Positions 48,801 to 58,849 of a DNA stretch of 64,000 bases are shown here, in pieces. The position numbers and the translations under genes are program-made. Below the pieces are notes generated by a model. That model did not search any database. It was not told the origin of the DNA and saw only the letters and a program-made list of their open reading frames with translations. The DNA lies in contig JANUWI010000007.1 of the NCBI GenBank assembly GCA_025504975.1, positions 1-64,000 on the forward strand, in the 5' to 3' direction. The stretch is from Plenodomus lindquistii (Eukaryota > Ascomycota > Dothideomycetes > Pleosporales > Leptosphaeriaceae). Position 1 is the stretch's first letter. Every line of letters starts with the position of its first letter.

Positions 48801-49328
48801 AGCTCGTCTCGGTGTACGCGACGTTGCTTTGTGTGTGTGGTAAGCCGCAGGTGCCAATGTGTGGTGCTCGATTACCCATTGGCCGTACAGCTCCTGCAGG
48901 CTTCCAATGAGTGTGCTGTCCGACGCTCGTAGCGTTGTTGGATCGGTTCTGGTGTCCCACCATATTCCTTGTTGTCGGAGTAATCGGAAGGATACAAGAT
49001 TACAGAGGAAGTCAGGACAGACGGCTACGTCATGGAGCGTTATTATCGTCGTTCGCTGATCGTGCCTGAGGGGCAGCCGGATGGAGCCGTACCCCCTGAT
49101 CCAGACGTGTGTGTTACCGGCCCATATATAGTCTGAGGGTCCGGGTGCGCGATAGTCATATATGCGTTGGGGATCGTTCGTAATATGGCATGTCGTGCCT
49201 GAATCCAGAATGTATGAATTTCGGAGCGGATAATCACTTGTTGTGGCAGCGAAGCCTGCCTCTGTATTGGACGTTGCCAGGAACCGATCCTCGGAACCTC
49301 CAACTTGCGTGATTTGACGACCATATAG
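45804..49328 (-). CDS. Copia Pol: protease, integrase, reverse transcriptase, RNase H
   Basis: 1174 codons after the gag UGA, in the same frame, with no ATG needed if readthrough occurs. Residues are counted from the codon after UGA. Protease: ILDSGTTCHI with Asp42. GAG-pre-integrase/zinc region: WHKRLGHPG near 185, CNSC near 216. Integrase triad: Asp247 (LAIDF), Asp312 (EADNE), Glu348 (GGAERSGG). Proline-rich linker near 550-570. RT: YDVTNAF near 752, YGLRISPLLWQ near 788, YVDD at 830-833. RNase H: ASDASFADN near 996, STTEAELLALS, ECDNQQT near 1074. All catalytic residues are present. The part starting at a TTG (48857) is not a separate gene; protease lies upstream in the same frame. Confidence 0.93.
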   Translation of the reverse strand, partial: LYGRQITQVGGSEDRFLATSNTEAGFAATTSDYPLRNSYILDSGTTCHITNDPQRIYDYRAPGPSDYIWAGNTHVWIRGYGSIRLPLRHDQRTTIITLHDVAVCPDFLCNLVSFRLLRQQGIWWDTRTDPTTLRASDSTLIGSLQELYGQWVIEHHTLAPAAYHTHKATSRTPRRAQIAPALVWHKRLGHPGPATVEHLMQQAEGVRVKGITTVECNSCGRAKARRQIRRAPRNTDYEGPGERLAIDFHSYEHQSITKERSQMLITDRYSGMQWDYYFTDNRTAKSIIKAFSNFILFLKNHFNITVKIIEADNEITTVKPEVQRYLSSQGIVIEPSAPDTQAQNGGAERSGGVNKEKARAMRLDANLSWELWPEITRAAVYLYNRSPNYANNWKTPYEIFFTRVAFSNGIVTSIRKPNLAHLRAYGCKAFAMTDDTYRGKGRLQRLDPKAWVGYLVGYRSTNIYRIWIPSPAKVISTRDVTFDEQTTFDGKVEDLMDNLMHSTLREIATLVRTMELPSPAHEPETESFHEDDALEEASEPHPEADPPGYYNGRKIRDHYPSPPPTPPPAALLAQFMAGTHPEEQSVSSRTIPWAAAFTAGTQAGNIGTTGGEAIDKARLRRMLATGSRPHRSQLPPPPTYKSKLEDHPLGAEFKQAELDHLLSHAQMGSWTEVPIRTAKSTGQQILDCMWVYTYKLDKDHNLLKCKARLVVRGDQQRNITSQDTYAATLASRSFRMLMAIAAQHELELKQYDVTNAFVHAAMDRVVYMRMPKGHQKAGTILQVNKALYGLRISPLLWQKEFTATLQRLGFEAIPHEPCCLIKGSIIIFFYVDDIIMAYPTGQDQQATGVTEQLKKQYTITGGHDLQWFLGMEIIRDRASRRIQLSQASYCDKISRLIDDRGVAHDTPMAAIELLPSDGLASHADVNKYQRKIGSLLFAAVTTRPDISFATSRLARHLTNPSHEHHKAADRVLMYLQDTKSTVLQLGGGSRLQVASDASFADNTRDRKSSQGYAIKLYNGLIAWKANKQDTVTTSTTEAELLALSQVATEALFISRLLQELHVKIEPGPIIIECDNQQTIRLLTAEVSKLQTKLRHVDIHNHWLRQEVQQQRINVQYVQSSEMIADGLTKALPKGSWGRFLHQLGLIKAETLSTPTNETPIEEIQQQLDHLSITP

Positions 49329-49331
49329 TCA
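49326..49331 (-). promoter_or_regulatory. Putative stop-codon readthrough signal UGA-CUA between gag and pol
   Basis: The gag stop reads GAA TGA CTA TAT on the minus strand, and the pol frame continues without a break through protease to RNase H. UGA followed by CUA is the stop context best known for high readthrough in fungi and animals, for example in peroxisomal isoforms of glycolytic enzymes. A simple nonsense mutation of an originally single ORF cannot be excluded. Confidence 0.55.
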
Positions 49332-50519
49332 TTCTATTTCCGGAGTTGGGGTATGGGACTGCTTGATAGTTGGCGTCCTTGTGCGGGGTCGGCTCTGTGA
49401 GCGGATTAGCCCTTGTAGTTCTGGGTCTTGTTCCTTCTTGAATTTGACGAGCTCCTTTACGGACTCGTTTGGTTTCCACCAGCCGGGTGCTTTCTCCTCA
49501 TGTAGGTAGTAGCAGTCCTTCAAGGCAAGGCGTTGTCCACATGCTAAGCATTTTGTGGAGGAGTATGAGCCTTCTGGAGGTCTCTCGGCTTGTCGCTTTC
49601 GATCGTTGCCGCGTTGATTACGGGGTCTTCCCCGGCGAGATGGCGCGCTGTTCACAGTAGAGGCGTCCCTTGTACTGTCCTGATGGGCTTCGCCCTCAGC
49701 GGTGTCATGTGAAGCCTCGTCATGAGCTGCAATGAAACTTGCTTTGCTCTTCCCTGTTTTCAGGGGATGGTTATTCATCATGTACTCCCGATAGCGTTTC
49801 ATCATCTCTTTGCGGTTCATTCCGGGTTGGTATCGTCCAGAGTCCTGGAAGGTGGTTGCCCACACATTTGCCACCTTGTTAACCGATGTGAGGAAATCTT
49901 TTGTTACTGCATTGATCTGCAGTACTTCCGGTACGTTGTATGCCTCTGCTTCAGTTGCGGCTTGGTCGTATTCTGCGAGCCAGCTATCCCAGTGCGCGGA
50001 GGTTCTCATTGGCTTCAATGCCTGAAGGTATCGTTCGCGGGCTCGCTCTTGTTCAAGTTGTTCGTCAATCCCAATCGTCGCTTCGAGGCTTATGAGCCAT
50101 TTTCGGAGGGATTGGTCGGGTAGGCAACAGGTTCGGAGCAGATGCGGTGTTACTGTTGATTGGATGAACGCTACGATGTACTGAAGGCTGGATTGCTCTT
50201 TCTCGTAGTCATGTCGGTCGTTCTTGTATTGTTCGAGGAGGATTTTGTGATACTCGAGGTCATCCCGGAAAGCCTTCTGGCCTGCTGTGGAGAGATCGGT
50301 GATCCTTCTTTGGCTTGTGTTACTTGCATTGGCTGGCGCGTAATCAGCAATCACCGGGGCTCTTTCTGCTACCGGTTTAACTGTTGGCCGGGTAGTAGAC
50401 TTAGGATTGATCTTGTCCCAGATGTTATGTGCGATGCAGCGCGCTTTGAGCTGCGTCATCCATGTTGTGTAGTCTGTGTGATCCCGTAGGATAACTGTTG
50501 GATCACGCATTGTCGTCAT
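49329..50519 (-). CDS. Copia Gag
   Basis: 396 codons from ATG 50519, 55 nt from the end of the 5' LTR. The N-terminus (DPTVILRDHTDYTTWMTQLK) is typical of copia Gag/UBN2-like domains. Near the C-terminus a Cys/His knuckle (CLACGQRLALKDCYYLH) is followed by KAPGWWKP, a pairing common in ascomycete copia Gag. It ends at a TGA (49329-49331) followed by CTA, in frame with pol, so Gag is made by normal termination and Gag-Pol would need stop readthrough. Confidence 0.9.
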   Translation of the reverse strand: MTTMRDPTVILRDHTDYTTWMTQLKARCIAHNIWDKINPKSTTRPTVKPVAERAPVIADYAPANASNTSQRRITDLSTAGQKAFRDDLEYHKILLEQYKNDRHDYEKEQSSLQYIVAFIQSTVTPHLLRTCCLPDQSLRKWLISLEATIGIDEQLEQERARERYLQALKPMRTSAHWDSWLAEYDQAATEAEAYNVPEVLQINAVTKDFLTSVNKVANVWATTFQDSGRYQPGMNRKEMMKRYREYMMNNHPLKTGKSKASFIAAHDEASHDTAEGEAHQDSTRDASTVNSAPSRRGRPRNQRGNDRKRQAERPPEGSYSSTKCLACGQRLALKDCYYLHEEKAPGWWKPNESVKELVKFKKEQDPELQGLIRSQSRPRTRTPTIKQSHTPTPEIE

Positions 50520-50559
50520 GTTGGATAGACGTGTTGGGGTGGCCTGAGCGGTAGTCGGC

Positions 50560-50574
50560 AGTGAGACTCTTAAT
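50560..50574 (-). promoter_or_regulatory. Primer binding site, complementary to the anticodon arm of a tRNA-Lys(CUU)-like tRNA
   Basis: Directly next to the 5' LTR. The plus strand here reads AGTGAGACTCTTAAT, which resembles the 5' half of tRNA-Lys(CUU) through the anticodon stem-loop (TGAGA-CTCTTAA-T); the element RNA is its complement. The primer 3' end would fall at about tRNA position 39. This is the half-tRNA priming mode known for Drosophila copia, there with initiator tRNA-Met. The tRNA comparison is from memory; 13-15 nt match. Confidence 0.55.
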
Positions 50575-50761
50575 TGTCAGATGCACGGTACTATTGAAAG
50601 TGCACGAATATTGATGAATTTGATGAGGGTTGAGATCATTGATTGTGTCTTCTCCGAGCGTTGCTCAGGAGGCTAGTTTTGTCGCGTCGGCTACAGGGTG
50701 CGCTAGCGCACCCTGTGCCCCGCTTATCTACTGGCTCTAGAATAACTCCGTCAATCTGACA
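50575..50761 (-). repeat. 5' LTR of the copia element
   Basis: 187 bp with TG...CA ends and 8-bp inverted termini (TGTCAGAT/ATCTGACA). The 24-bp palindrome is conserved at 50693-50716. Confidence 0.92.
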
Positions 50762-50766
50762 TAGCC
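50762..50766. repeat. Target-site duplication TAGCC, right, of the copia element
   Basis: Exact copy of 45571-45575. Confidence 0.95.
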
Positions 50767-53700
50767 TAGTATAAGCAGATTACGTGTATACTAAACAGCT
50801 ATCCTTTACTAATTATTATAGTTTTTACGCGTTATTTCTCTTTTATATCTCTTTTTTACTTTTACTATACCTGCCTCTATTACGCTACTAATTATACTAG
50901 ATAACATTTTTAAAGATTATTAATAGCGCGACCTAGTTCTAATAGCGCATAAAGTTCTAAATAAAAAAAAGCGTGCTTTTTTTATAGAAGTACCTAATAA
51001 TTATAAACTAATAGAGGTATTTTTTACTTTAATAATTAAAAACGCGTTGCGATATATTTATAAATATATAAACTATTAGAAGGTATTTAAAGCTATACAG
51101 CACTTCTATAATAATTTTTTAGAAATTATTAAAAACGTAGATAATAATATAGAAGATATTAATAAGAATATATTATCTAGAAAATATTTATATAAAGGAA
51201 AGACTATAATATAGGTATAAAGGAGTTTAGTTAAAAAACTAAATAAAGCGCTTGTATAGACTATAGTAAGTAATAAAAACTAGATTAAAGTATAGTTAAA
51301 TTAAATAGTTATAATTAAATAATAATAATATTAAAATTAGGTAAAGAAACTACTAGGTATTAAAGTAAATATAGTAGTAAAGTTTATTAGTATAGGTTTA
51401 GCTATTAGTATAATAGACTATATATAAAACTAGTATACTATAGCTACTATATAGTAGTAGTAAAATTTTTATAGAAAAAAGCTTTTCTAAGGTATAGCTA
51501 TTATAAAAATAGGCGTTATAAACTTGTAGTTACTACCTAGTACCTAAAAAAAGTAGTAGCTTATTTAGTTACAGCCTATATAGTTATAAATATAGCTTAT
51601 AACTAAACTAAATAATCTAGAAGTTATTAATAAGCTTAGTATAACAGCGCTTAAAACTAAAATATTTAAAAAAAGGTTTTTTAATACCTAAAAGACTACT
51701 ATTAATAGTATCGCAGATTATCTACAATATTACTAGAAAATAGATAAGTTATATAAAAAGTTTAGTTACTTTAAATTAGAAATCTAATAGAGAAAAATAG
51801 GTACTAGAATACGCGGTTATAAATATATAATAATAGTAAAAAAATATTTATTTATAACTATATACTAAGCTAACCTAGAATATTTACTAACTAAAAATAA
51901 TAATTCTAAATAATAGATTACATTTAGCACGTATTTAGATTAAAATAAATAGTAGAATATACTTAAGTAGTACTTTAGTACTATTAGTATTTTTAGTATA
52001 CTACTAAAAAGTGTAAATAATTTTATTAAAAAAACCTTTTTATAAGCTTAGGTAGAATAGTAGGCTGTAATAGTAAAAGAATATAATATAAATATATAGG
52101 TAATAGCTTATAATATAGAGCTATTGTTTTTAGCTTATATAGAGGAGTTAGAGCTACCTATAAAGTTTACGTTTTTAGAAAAGCTAGATTATCTAGTTAG
52201 AACGCGTTTTTTAGCGCTATTTAATAAGTAGGTTTCTAATCTGTTTATATTATATTATACTAATATTAATAGGCTATTATTTAATAGAGATAATAATACT
52301 ATAGTACTAGAGTTATAGTTAGTTATTATATATAAAGGCGTTAATAGGTATATTATAGAAAAGTAATAGATAAAAAAAAGTTTAGTTTAAAAAAAGCTTC
52401 TAGTTTTTTTTAGACTAAACCCCCTCTATATAAACATCTTGCAGTTAGTAAACTTTATAATTTCTAATTTTAGTATAACTATTAGATTATAATCGCGCAC
52501 TTAGCCTATATGTACTTTAGGCTAAAATAGCTCTATTTATTAATTTTAGTAGCTATTTAACGTTATAATTATATAACTAATATAGATTCTACGTATTTAT
52601 TATTATACTTTTTACTAGCAAACCTTTAAATACTAATACTTCTATAGATTTTAAGTTTTTTCTAAAACTTTAGCGTAGGTACTTAGGCTATATTTTTACT
52701 AATTACTAGCTATAATTAAAAATTCTATAGGTATTAGTATTATAGTTATTTTTAGAGATTTTCTAGAGCTAGTTTTATTACTTTACGTTTTATACGCTGC
52801 TACTATTATACTATATATTTTATATAATTAGCGCTTAGCTATTCTAGATAAAGTTCTCTATTACTACTAAACTCTAACTTTAACTTTACTAAACTTTAAC
52901 TTTAATTATAGATAATAGCGCTACGCCTATTAAGCTTCTAGAAACTAATAGTATATATAAATTAAAACTAATTTTATATAGGTAATAAATTTAAATAAGT
53001 ATATTATTACTAGGTGTTAAAAAGAAAATAACTTAGGTATTAGGCTTTAGAATTTCCTTATAAAAAGTGCTAAGCTCTAATACTAAGTAATTTATAGTAA
53101 ATATTAGGCCTAACACCCTACTTTATATAGATTAGGCTTATTTTTATAACTAAAAGAATTAAAATAGATTTTAAAAAGGTAGAGATAGTATTTTAATAGT
53201 AAACTTTATAAAGTATAAAAAATATATAAGCTTTTCTAGACTTTATTAATTTATATTAATAATTTATTAAAAGATTTTTTTTTATTATAAAAGCTTTTAC
53301 TACGCTTATCTAAAAAGAAGCTAATAGTAAAAACTAAAGATATTAGTTTTCTTTTCTATATAACTTTCTAGCTATTAAAGCTTTTAATAAATTAAAAAAT
53401 ACTTTCTATACTACTAGCGTCCTTGCCTATTTTAATACTAATCTAGAGATATAGTTAGAAATAGATGCTTCTAATTTTATTACTATAGCTATTTTTTTAT
53501 AGATAGATAAAAAAAAGTTACTTTAACTAGTTATATTTCTATTTTATAAAATAACGCTAGTAGAATATAACTATAAAATCTATAATAAAAAACTACTAGC
53601 TATTATTAAAGTATTTAAAAAATAGTAATTTAAACTATTAAAAACTAATAATCTAATCTGCGTTCTAACTAACTATTAAATATTATAAATTTTTATAATA

Positions 53701-56700
53701 ATAAAATATTTTAACTATAAATAGGCTTATTAGTCTAAGTTTTTATTAGAGTTTAATTTTTATATTAAGTACTATTTTAGTAAGTAAAGCACTAAATCTA
53801 ATATATTAACTAGAAAACTAGGTAATTTACTAGAAGATATAAGTAATAAATAACGCTAGTACTAAATATAAGTAATAATTAAACTTAATTAATTTAACTT
53901 TAAGCTATAAATAGTAACTATTCTAGCTAGTTATAATAATAATACTAGATAAGCTATATATTTAGCTTAACTTTTTAGTTAATAAAATAAGCTATATTTA
54001 TTTATTACTACTTAAATAATATACTAGATAAATAAATAAAATACTATAACTTTTAGCTATATTTAGTATACTTTTATATTTATATCTATAATATTTACAC
54101 TTATTACTAAAAGTAATACTACTAATATATTTACTAATACTACTATATTTAGTATAAAAAAGCTACTATATAAAGTTTAAAATGTATATAAAAATAATAA
54201 TACGTTATAAACTATTATCTAAGCTAAATAAGCTTATTATTACTATATACTATATAAACTTATATATAGAAAAAAAAAGCTTTATTTTAAACTAGGTAAC
54301 TACGTTTTAGATAATAAACTACTATATATTAAAAAAAAGATCTATATACTTATAGGCTCTATCTATACTTAAATAATTAAATAATATTATTAAGCTATGT
54401 ATAAAAGCTATAGTAGTAAGTATAAAGTTTATTTTTAACTATTCTAATAGTATTATTAGCTATATATAACTATAAATATTACTAACTATATAAAAATGTA
54501 TCTACTATACTAATAAAGTAAGCTATATTATAAAAAATATTATAAACTACTTTATTTACTATTTATACTCTACTAATACTAGTCTAGTATTTTTATAGAC
54601 TTTATTATATACCTACTACTATATAAATATAATAGATAAATTTATACTAATATTCTAGTTATTATAAATTAATTTACTAAAAAGAAAAAGTTTATTCTAA
54701 TAGTTAAAATAATAGTTAACGTAGTTATATAGGCCTTTATAGAGTATATCTAGAAAGAAAAAAGCTACCTAGATAAAATTATTTTAAATTCAAGCTTATA
54801 GTTTATATTATATTTCTAGAGATATCTATACTAAAGGCTAGGTACTAAACTAAAGTTTTTTACTATCTACTATTTATAAACTAATAGAAAAACTAAAGTA
54901 GTTAATACCTATATTAAATAATACTTATAAGTATATATTAACTATAACTAAAATAACTAGACTTTATTTCTACTAATAGCTAAATTTAAAGTAAACTCTA
55001 GTATAAATACTACTACTAGAGTTATACTATTTTTTATAACTAAAAAATATAAGCTACGTAGTAGTATTAAGCTTTTACTTTATATTAAATTTAATTTTAC
55101 TATTTTAGCTCTAGCCTAGCGTAATAGATTAAACGCTAATAAATTTACTATATAAATAAAAAAACTATAAAGCGTACTAAAAGCTATAATAACCTAGATA
55201 TAAGCTAAATAAACTAAGTATATAAATAAATTATAACTTTTAGCTTTTACTTTTAAAATAAATAATAAAGTAATATTTAATACTACTAACCTACATACTA
55301 AATAGCTAAGCCGCTTATTAAATTATAAAAATTAAAAGCTATTTATAATTATTAGAGTTATAGATAATATAGCCTACTAATTTAATTTTCTACTTTAAAT
55401 AAGCTATATATATAACGTTTTTTATTTATAGCTACTTTATTTAGTTACTAATACTATACTAGACTAAATAGTTAATAAAAAAGTACTAGCTAAGTTTAAT
55501 TTAAAAGTTAAAAATAATATAGACTATATTATTAATGCTATTAAAAACTATTATATTAATAAAAAGCTACTAGATTTTATAATAAAAAAAAGGATTACTA
55601 TAATACTATATTTAATAGTTAAACTACTTTAAAAGCCTAGATAATCTATTTTAAAAGCTTTATATAAACTTAGTTAAAGTATTAAAGTTTATTTAGAAGT
55701 ATTACACGCTCTATCTAAATAAGTTTACTATATATAAAAAGTTTACTATACTAGTAAATAAATAGAATCTAATATCTATATAACTTTACTTACTTTTTTA
55801 AATTATATTACTAAATAGCTTTTAAGTAAATTTATTTATTAAAGTAGGTCTTTACCTAGCTTTTTTATTAGTAATAGTTTATAAAAAGTAGTAGTAAATA
55901 TATACTACTTAAAAAAAAGTAAAAATAACACTATTATAGTTTTTAAAAAGAGTATTATTATACTTATAATAAAAAATCTCTATAAAATTATATTTTATAA
56001 AAATAATACTAAGCTCTATTAGTAGACTATAATAGTAGATTTAAAGTAACTTTTATAAACTAGCTAAGTTTATAGATTATATACTAAAAAGCCTTTACTA
56101 GAAGCTATAAATAAATACGTAATTAATAATAATAATACTATTATTAGTAACTAATATAGAGAATATATATATAGAGTTATAATAGAGTAATAGCTAGAGA
56201 TATAAAGTATTATAAAATATAGAGTATTATTTACTTACTATTATTATAAGTCTATATATAGCTTTTATAAAACGTAGCAGCTACTATATTTAATATCTAA
56301 GTATTAGAATTTACTTTTTTAAAAAAAAAGAGTAGTATTATAGTTTAAACTAATAACCTTTAATAAGCTCTAATTTATTAGAGGCTTAGTACTTACTCTA
56401 CTTTATCTACGCTAAGCTCTATTAGATTAGTGTACTTTAGTTAGCTAGAAATACTATATTTCTATTTTTATATATAGAAAACTAGCTCTCTATGCAATAT
56501 TTTATCTCTAGGCTAGAATACAATTTCTACTATAATACTTTATTTTTAAGTTTTTATACTTATCTATATAGAATACTTGCCTATAGAGTACGTTATAGTT
56601 AAATAAAAACTTTTAATATTTTCTAAAGCTTTAGTATTAAATACTAAAGCTAATTAAATATAGCTAGTATATATATATAGATACTAGTATCTATAAAGTT

Positions 56701-56825
56701 TTTATACCTACCTCTCTAAATAACTTTCTAACTCTTTTAAATAGTTTGCGCCTAGAGTAATACTTATATTAGTAACTATAACTATAGTAGCCTCCTTTTT
56801 ATTAGACTAACTAAACGCCTTTGTT
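50767..56825. other. RIP-degraded AT-rich DNA containing gypsy relic 2
   Basis: No open frame of 60 codons. At least 53.1-54.9 kb is a gypsy pol relic on the plus strand. LTRs of this element were not found by eye. The copia insertion at 45576-50761 splits the RIP block, so its left part may continue before 45571. The block ends abruptly near 56825, where normal-composition coding DNA begins. Confidence 0.75.
53150..54900 (+). pseudogene. Relic gypsy pol 2: RT thumb, RNase H and integrase
   Basis: Reading the plus strand through stops shows DFKKVE, then AFLDFINLY and FIKRF near 53180-53300, matching the segment after the gypsy RT palm. RNase H follows near 53440-53630 with LEIDASNF, VEYNYKIYNKKLLAIIK and the spacing of the family. 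Near 54590-54640, FIDFIIYLPP matches the start of the integrase core. Stops are mainly TAA/TAG at Gln/Trp-type positions. The arrangement resembles Tf1/sushi (chromovirus) elements and is clearly distinct from gypsy relic 1. Catalytic integrity is lost. Confidence 0.7.
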
Positions 56826-57752
56826 CTATTTATTAACAGTAAGAACACGATCGAGCGGAATAGTCTCGTTGTCCCGGATGAGTACCGCTGGCCTGTCATA
56901 TTCGAACACAATCTCCAACGCCGGCCTGCTTTGTGTAAGGAACTCAAGGAATTCGCGACGGAAAGCCTCATAATAGACACCACGGAATTCCAGGTACCGC
57001 AGCTTTGGAACGAAAGTCTTGTCGTTCAGCCAGTCGAGTGTGCTATTGAGGCGTGTGCGCTTAGACTTCTGGCCTTGGATGACTGTCAGAGTGACGGATT
57101 CGATGTCCGCACAATTCTTGAGGATTGTTGGGAACGCGGTACGCGTGAGCTTGGACGCGCCGTGGAAGGCGATGACTTGTAGTTGAGGCAAAGCTTTGGT
57201 CAGTTTCTCCACTCCAGCGCTTGTGATCTCAATTGCCTCTTTCCTCTCGGCATCACCGGCGATGAACACGCGGACTGCGCTTCGGAAATTGGTATCCGCG
57301 TTCGCGATGACGTCAATGAGGGTGCTGAACACTATCAGCTCAAGTAAATACAAACTCGGACGAAGTGCGACATACTCGTCCAAGTTGATGCCAGAAGCAA
57401 AGACGATCTTTTGAACAGGCTTTGCAGTGCTATCGAATTTGGTCGATGCATCTACATGCAGCGTCTGTTCATCTGGAATTGCAGCGGGCTGGTATTCGAT
57501 AGGCTGCCCCTTCCTTGCCTTTGCACGCTTCTCGAACTCGGAGTACTTCTCAGCCGGTGGCTGAGCTTCCAAGCGTGCATCCCACTTCTCCTTTGACTCT
57601 TCCCAAGGTCCGTAGGGCTGGGTGGCGAGGATATCTTCATCAGGGCTCGTGTCCGATCCCGCTTGCCGCTCCTCAATCACCTTGAGCCTTTGGAGCTCTC
57701 TCTCCTTCTCCTTCTTCTGCTTCTTCTTTGCGGATCCGGACAATTGCGGCAT
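56826..57752 (-). CDS. Hypothetical protein, possibly leucine-rich-repeat-like
   Basis: Single ORF of 308 aa from ATG 57752 (context AAAAGTATGCC). Residues 1-30 are Lys/Glu-rich (KKKQKKEKERELQRLK) and may act as a nuclear-type basic segment; 30-105 look disordered and acidic. From about 110 the protein alternates hydrophobic strands and helices (LPQLQVIAFHGASKLT, CADIESVTLTVI, VPKLRYLEFRGV), reminiscent of leucine-rich repeats in fungal F-box-type proteins, though no F-box is visible. The stop codon TAG falls exactly at the edge of the RIP-mutated block, so the C-terminus may have been cut or replaced by a repeat. Codon use is normal. Function unknown. Confidence 0.7.
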   Translation of the reverse strand: MPQLSGSAKKKQKKEKERELQRLKVIEERQAGSDTSPDEDILATQPYGPWEESKEKWDARLEAQPPAEKYSEFEKRAKARKGQPIEYQPAAIPDEQTLHVDASTKFDSTAKPVQKIVFASGINLDEYVALRPSLYLLELIVFSTLIDVIANADTNFRSAVRVFIAGDAERKEAIEITSAGVEKLTKALPQLQVIAFHGASKLTRTAFPTILKNCADIESVTLTVIQGQKSKRTRLNSTLDWLNDKTFVPKLRYLEFRGVYYEAFRREFLEFLTQSRPALEIVFEYDRPAVLIRDNETIPLDRVLTVNK

Positions 57753-58840
57753 ACTTTTGGTTGCAGGTATACGACGTTCGGTGACTTAAGAAGCTAGGTG
57801 TCAGGGTATGGCAAGCAGAGAATACCTAAAGGCGGGGGTTCCCACTATTTCTCCGCGCTTTACTACAAACGGCTAAGGCATGTCGTGACCCTTTCTCTAT
57901 CTAGCATAATACCAAAAAGAGGCACTAGGTTTACTAGATACTCGTTTCGCAATAGAATCTATCGCTGCAGTTGTTAAGTTTTAACTATTATAAAGCTCTA
58001 GGCAGGCAGTATTAATGCGCTAATTTTAAGAAAACATACATCTTACTAGTGCTTAAACGCTCTTGAATCTCTTGTGTAATTAGTGTACTCTAGGTAGTAA
58101 GCATGTTCACCTAAAAAGGTGTGCTTAATAATTAGAATGCCTATCCAGCAGGTCCTACGGCATTACAGAGGTACGCAATCCTTGTCAAGCCTCAGCTCAA
58201 TCCCACTGCGGCAAGCAACCTCAAAAAGAGTACAATAATCCATAAGATGGATTATTTGAGGATTGAACGGTACATGTACGACTCGAACCTGGGTACCAAA
58301 ACCCTTCATGGGCCAAGCCTTACAATCCTGTTAGAAGATAATCTGCTTTTACAATAAACAATTTCTCTGGTCAAATTATTATTAGGGATAGTATTGGTTC
58401 ATTAGTATGCTACAGGCTATCTACATCTACAGCTTATTCTAACGTCGCATCGCAGTGCAACCTGCTGACTTGCTACTCTTAAATATAATGCATAAAGTTC
58501 CTCCCCTATATTCGCCAGCTCATTGTAAAAGAGTAGGTACGTCTTTAGCAGTTTCCGGGCTACCCCACGCGGAAAAGTCTGGATACTCGTACAAGCATAC
58601 GACTGGAACACCTTATATGGCGTACCTGCCCTGTTGGCTCCGTGATCCGTGCCAGCCACCTCATTAGATCTTGCGACACGCGCGTACCATACCGCGCTAC
58701 TCCTACCAATCCTCGGTAATACCACTAAAAGGTTTCTAGAAGCGGTCGCCTGTGTTTAGACTCTCTGATTTCTTCTTCATTTAGGCTCTCATTCGCGTTG
58801 TACTTGTCAAGCAATTCCTAGCCCTCTGTGCTATGCGCAA
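57753..58840. other. Intergenic DNA, mixed composition, no supported gene
   Basis: 57900-58400 is moderately AT-rich with isolated RIP-like stretches. A minus-strand ORF of 102 codons (58417-58725) has no recognisable motif and is not called. Nothing else is supported. Confidence 0.5.
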
Positions 58841-58849
58841 CGGATCTTC

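Larger units (their letters stand above)
45576..50761 (-). mobile_element. Ty1/copia retrotransposon, apparently intact and not RIP-mutated
   Basis: A 5.2-kb element with LTRs of 184 and 187 bp (TGTCAG...CTGACA ends), 5-bp target duplication TAGCC, PBS at 50560-50574, gag and pol in one frame, and a polypurine tract at 45760-45769. Domain order protease, integrase, RT, RNase H defines Ty1/copia. Base composition is normal while both flanks are heavily RIP-mutated, so it arrived after the flanks were mutated or has escaped RIP. The only interruption in the coding frame is a UGA between gag and pol. Confidence 0.95.

Noticed and set aside
48718..49324. Separate small minus-strand ORFs (49043-49324 and 48718-48963) between gag and pol
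   Set aside because: They are out-of-frame shadows. The real protease lies in the gag/pol frame, which is open right after the UGA and needs no ATG.
58259..58329. tRNA-like segment on the minus strand (7-bp AGGATTG/CAATCCT ends, internal GGTTCGAGTC)
   Set aside because: Acceptor-like ends pair and the length is 71 nt, but no T-arm of 5 bp plus 7-nt loop fits next to the acceptor strand and no convincing D-arm forms.
58417..58725. 102-codon minus-strand ORF
   Set aside because: No motif, no context and lies in decayed intergenic DNA upstream of a pseudogene; not supported as a gene.
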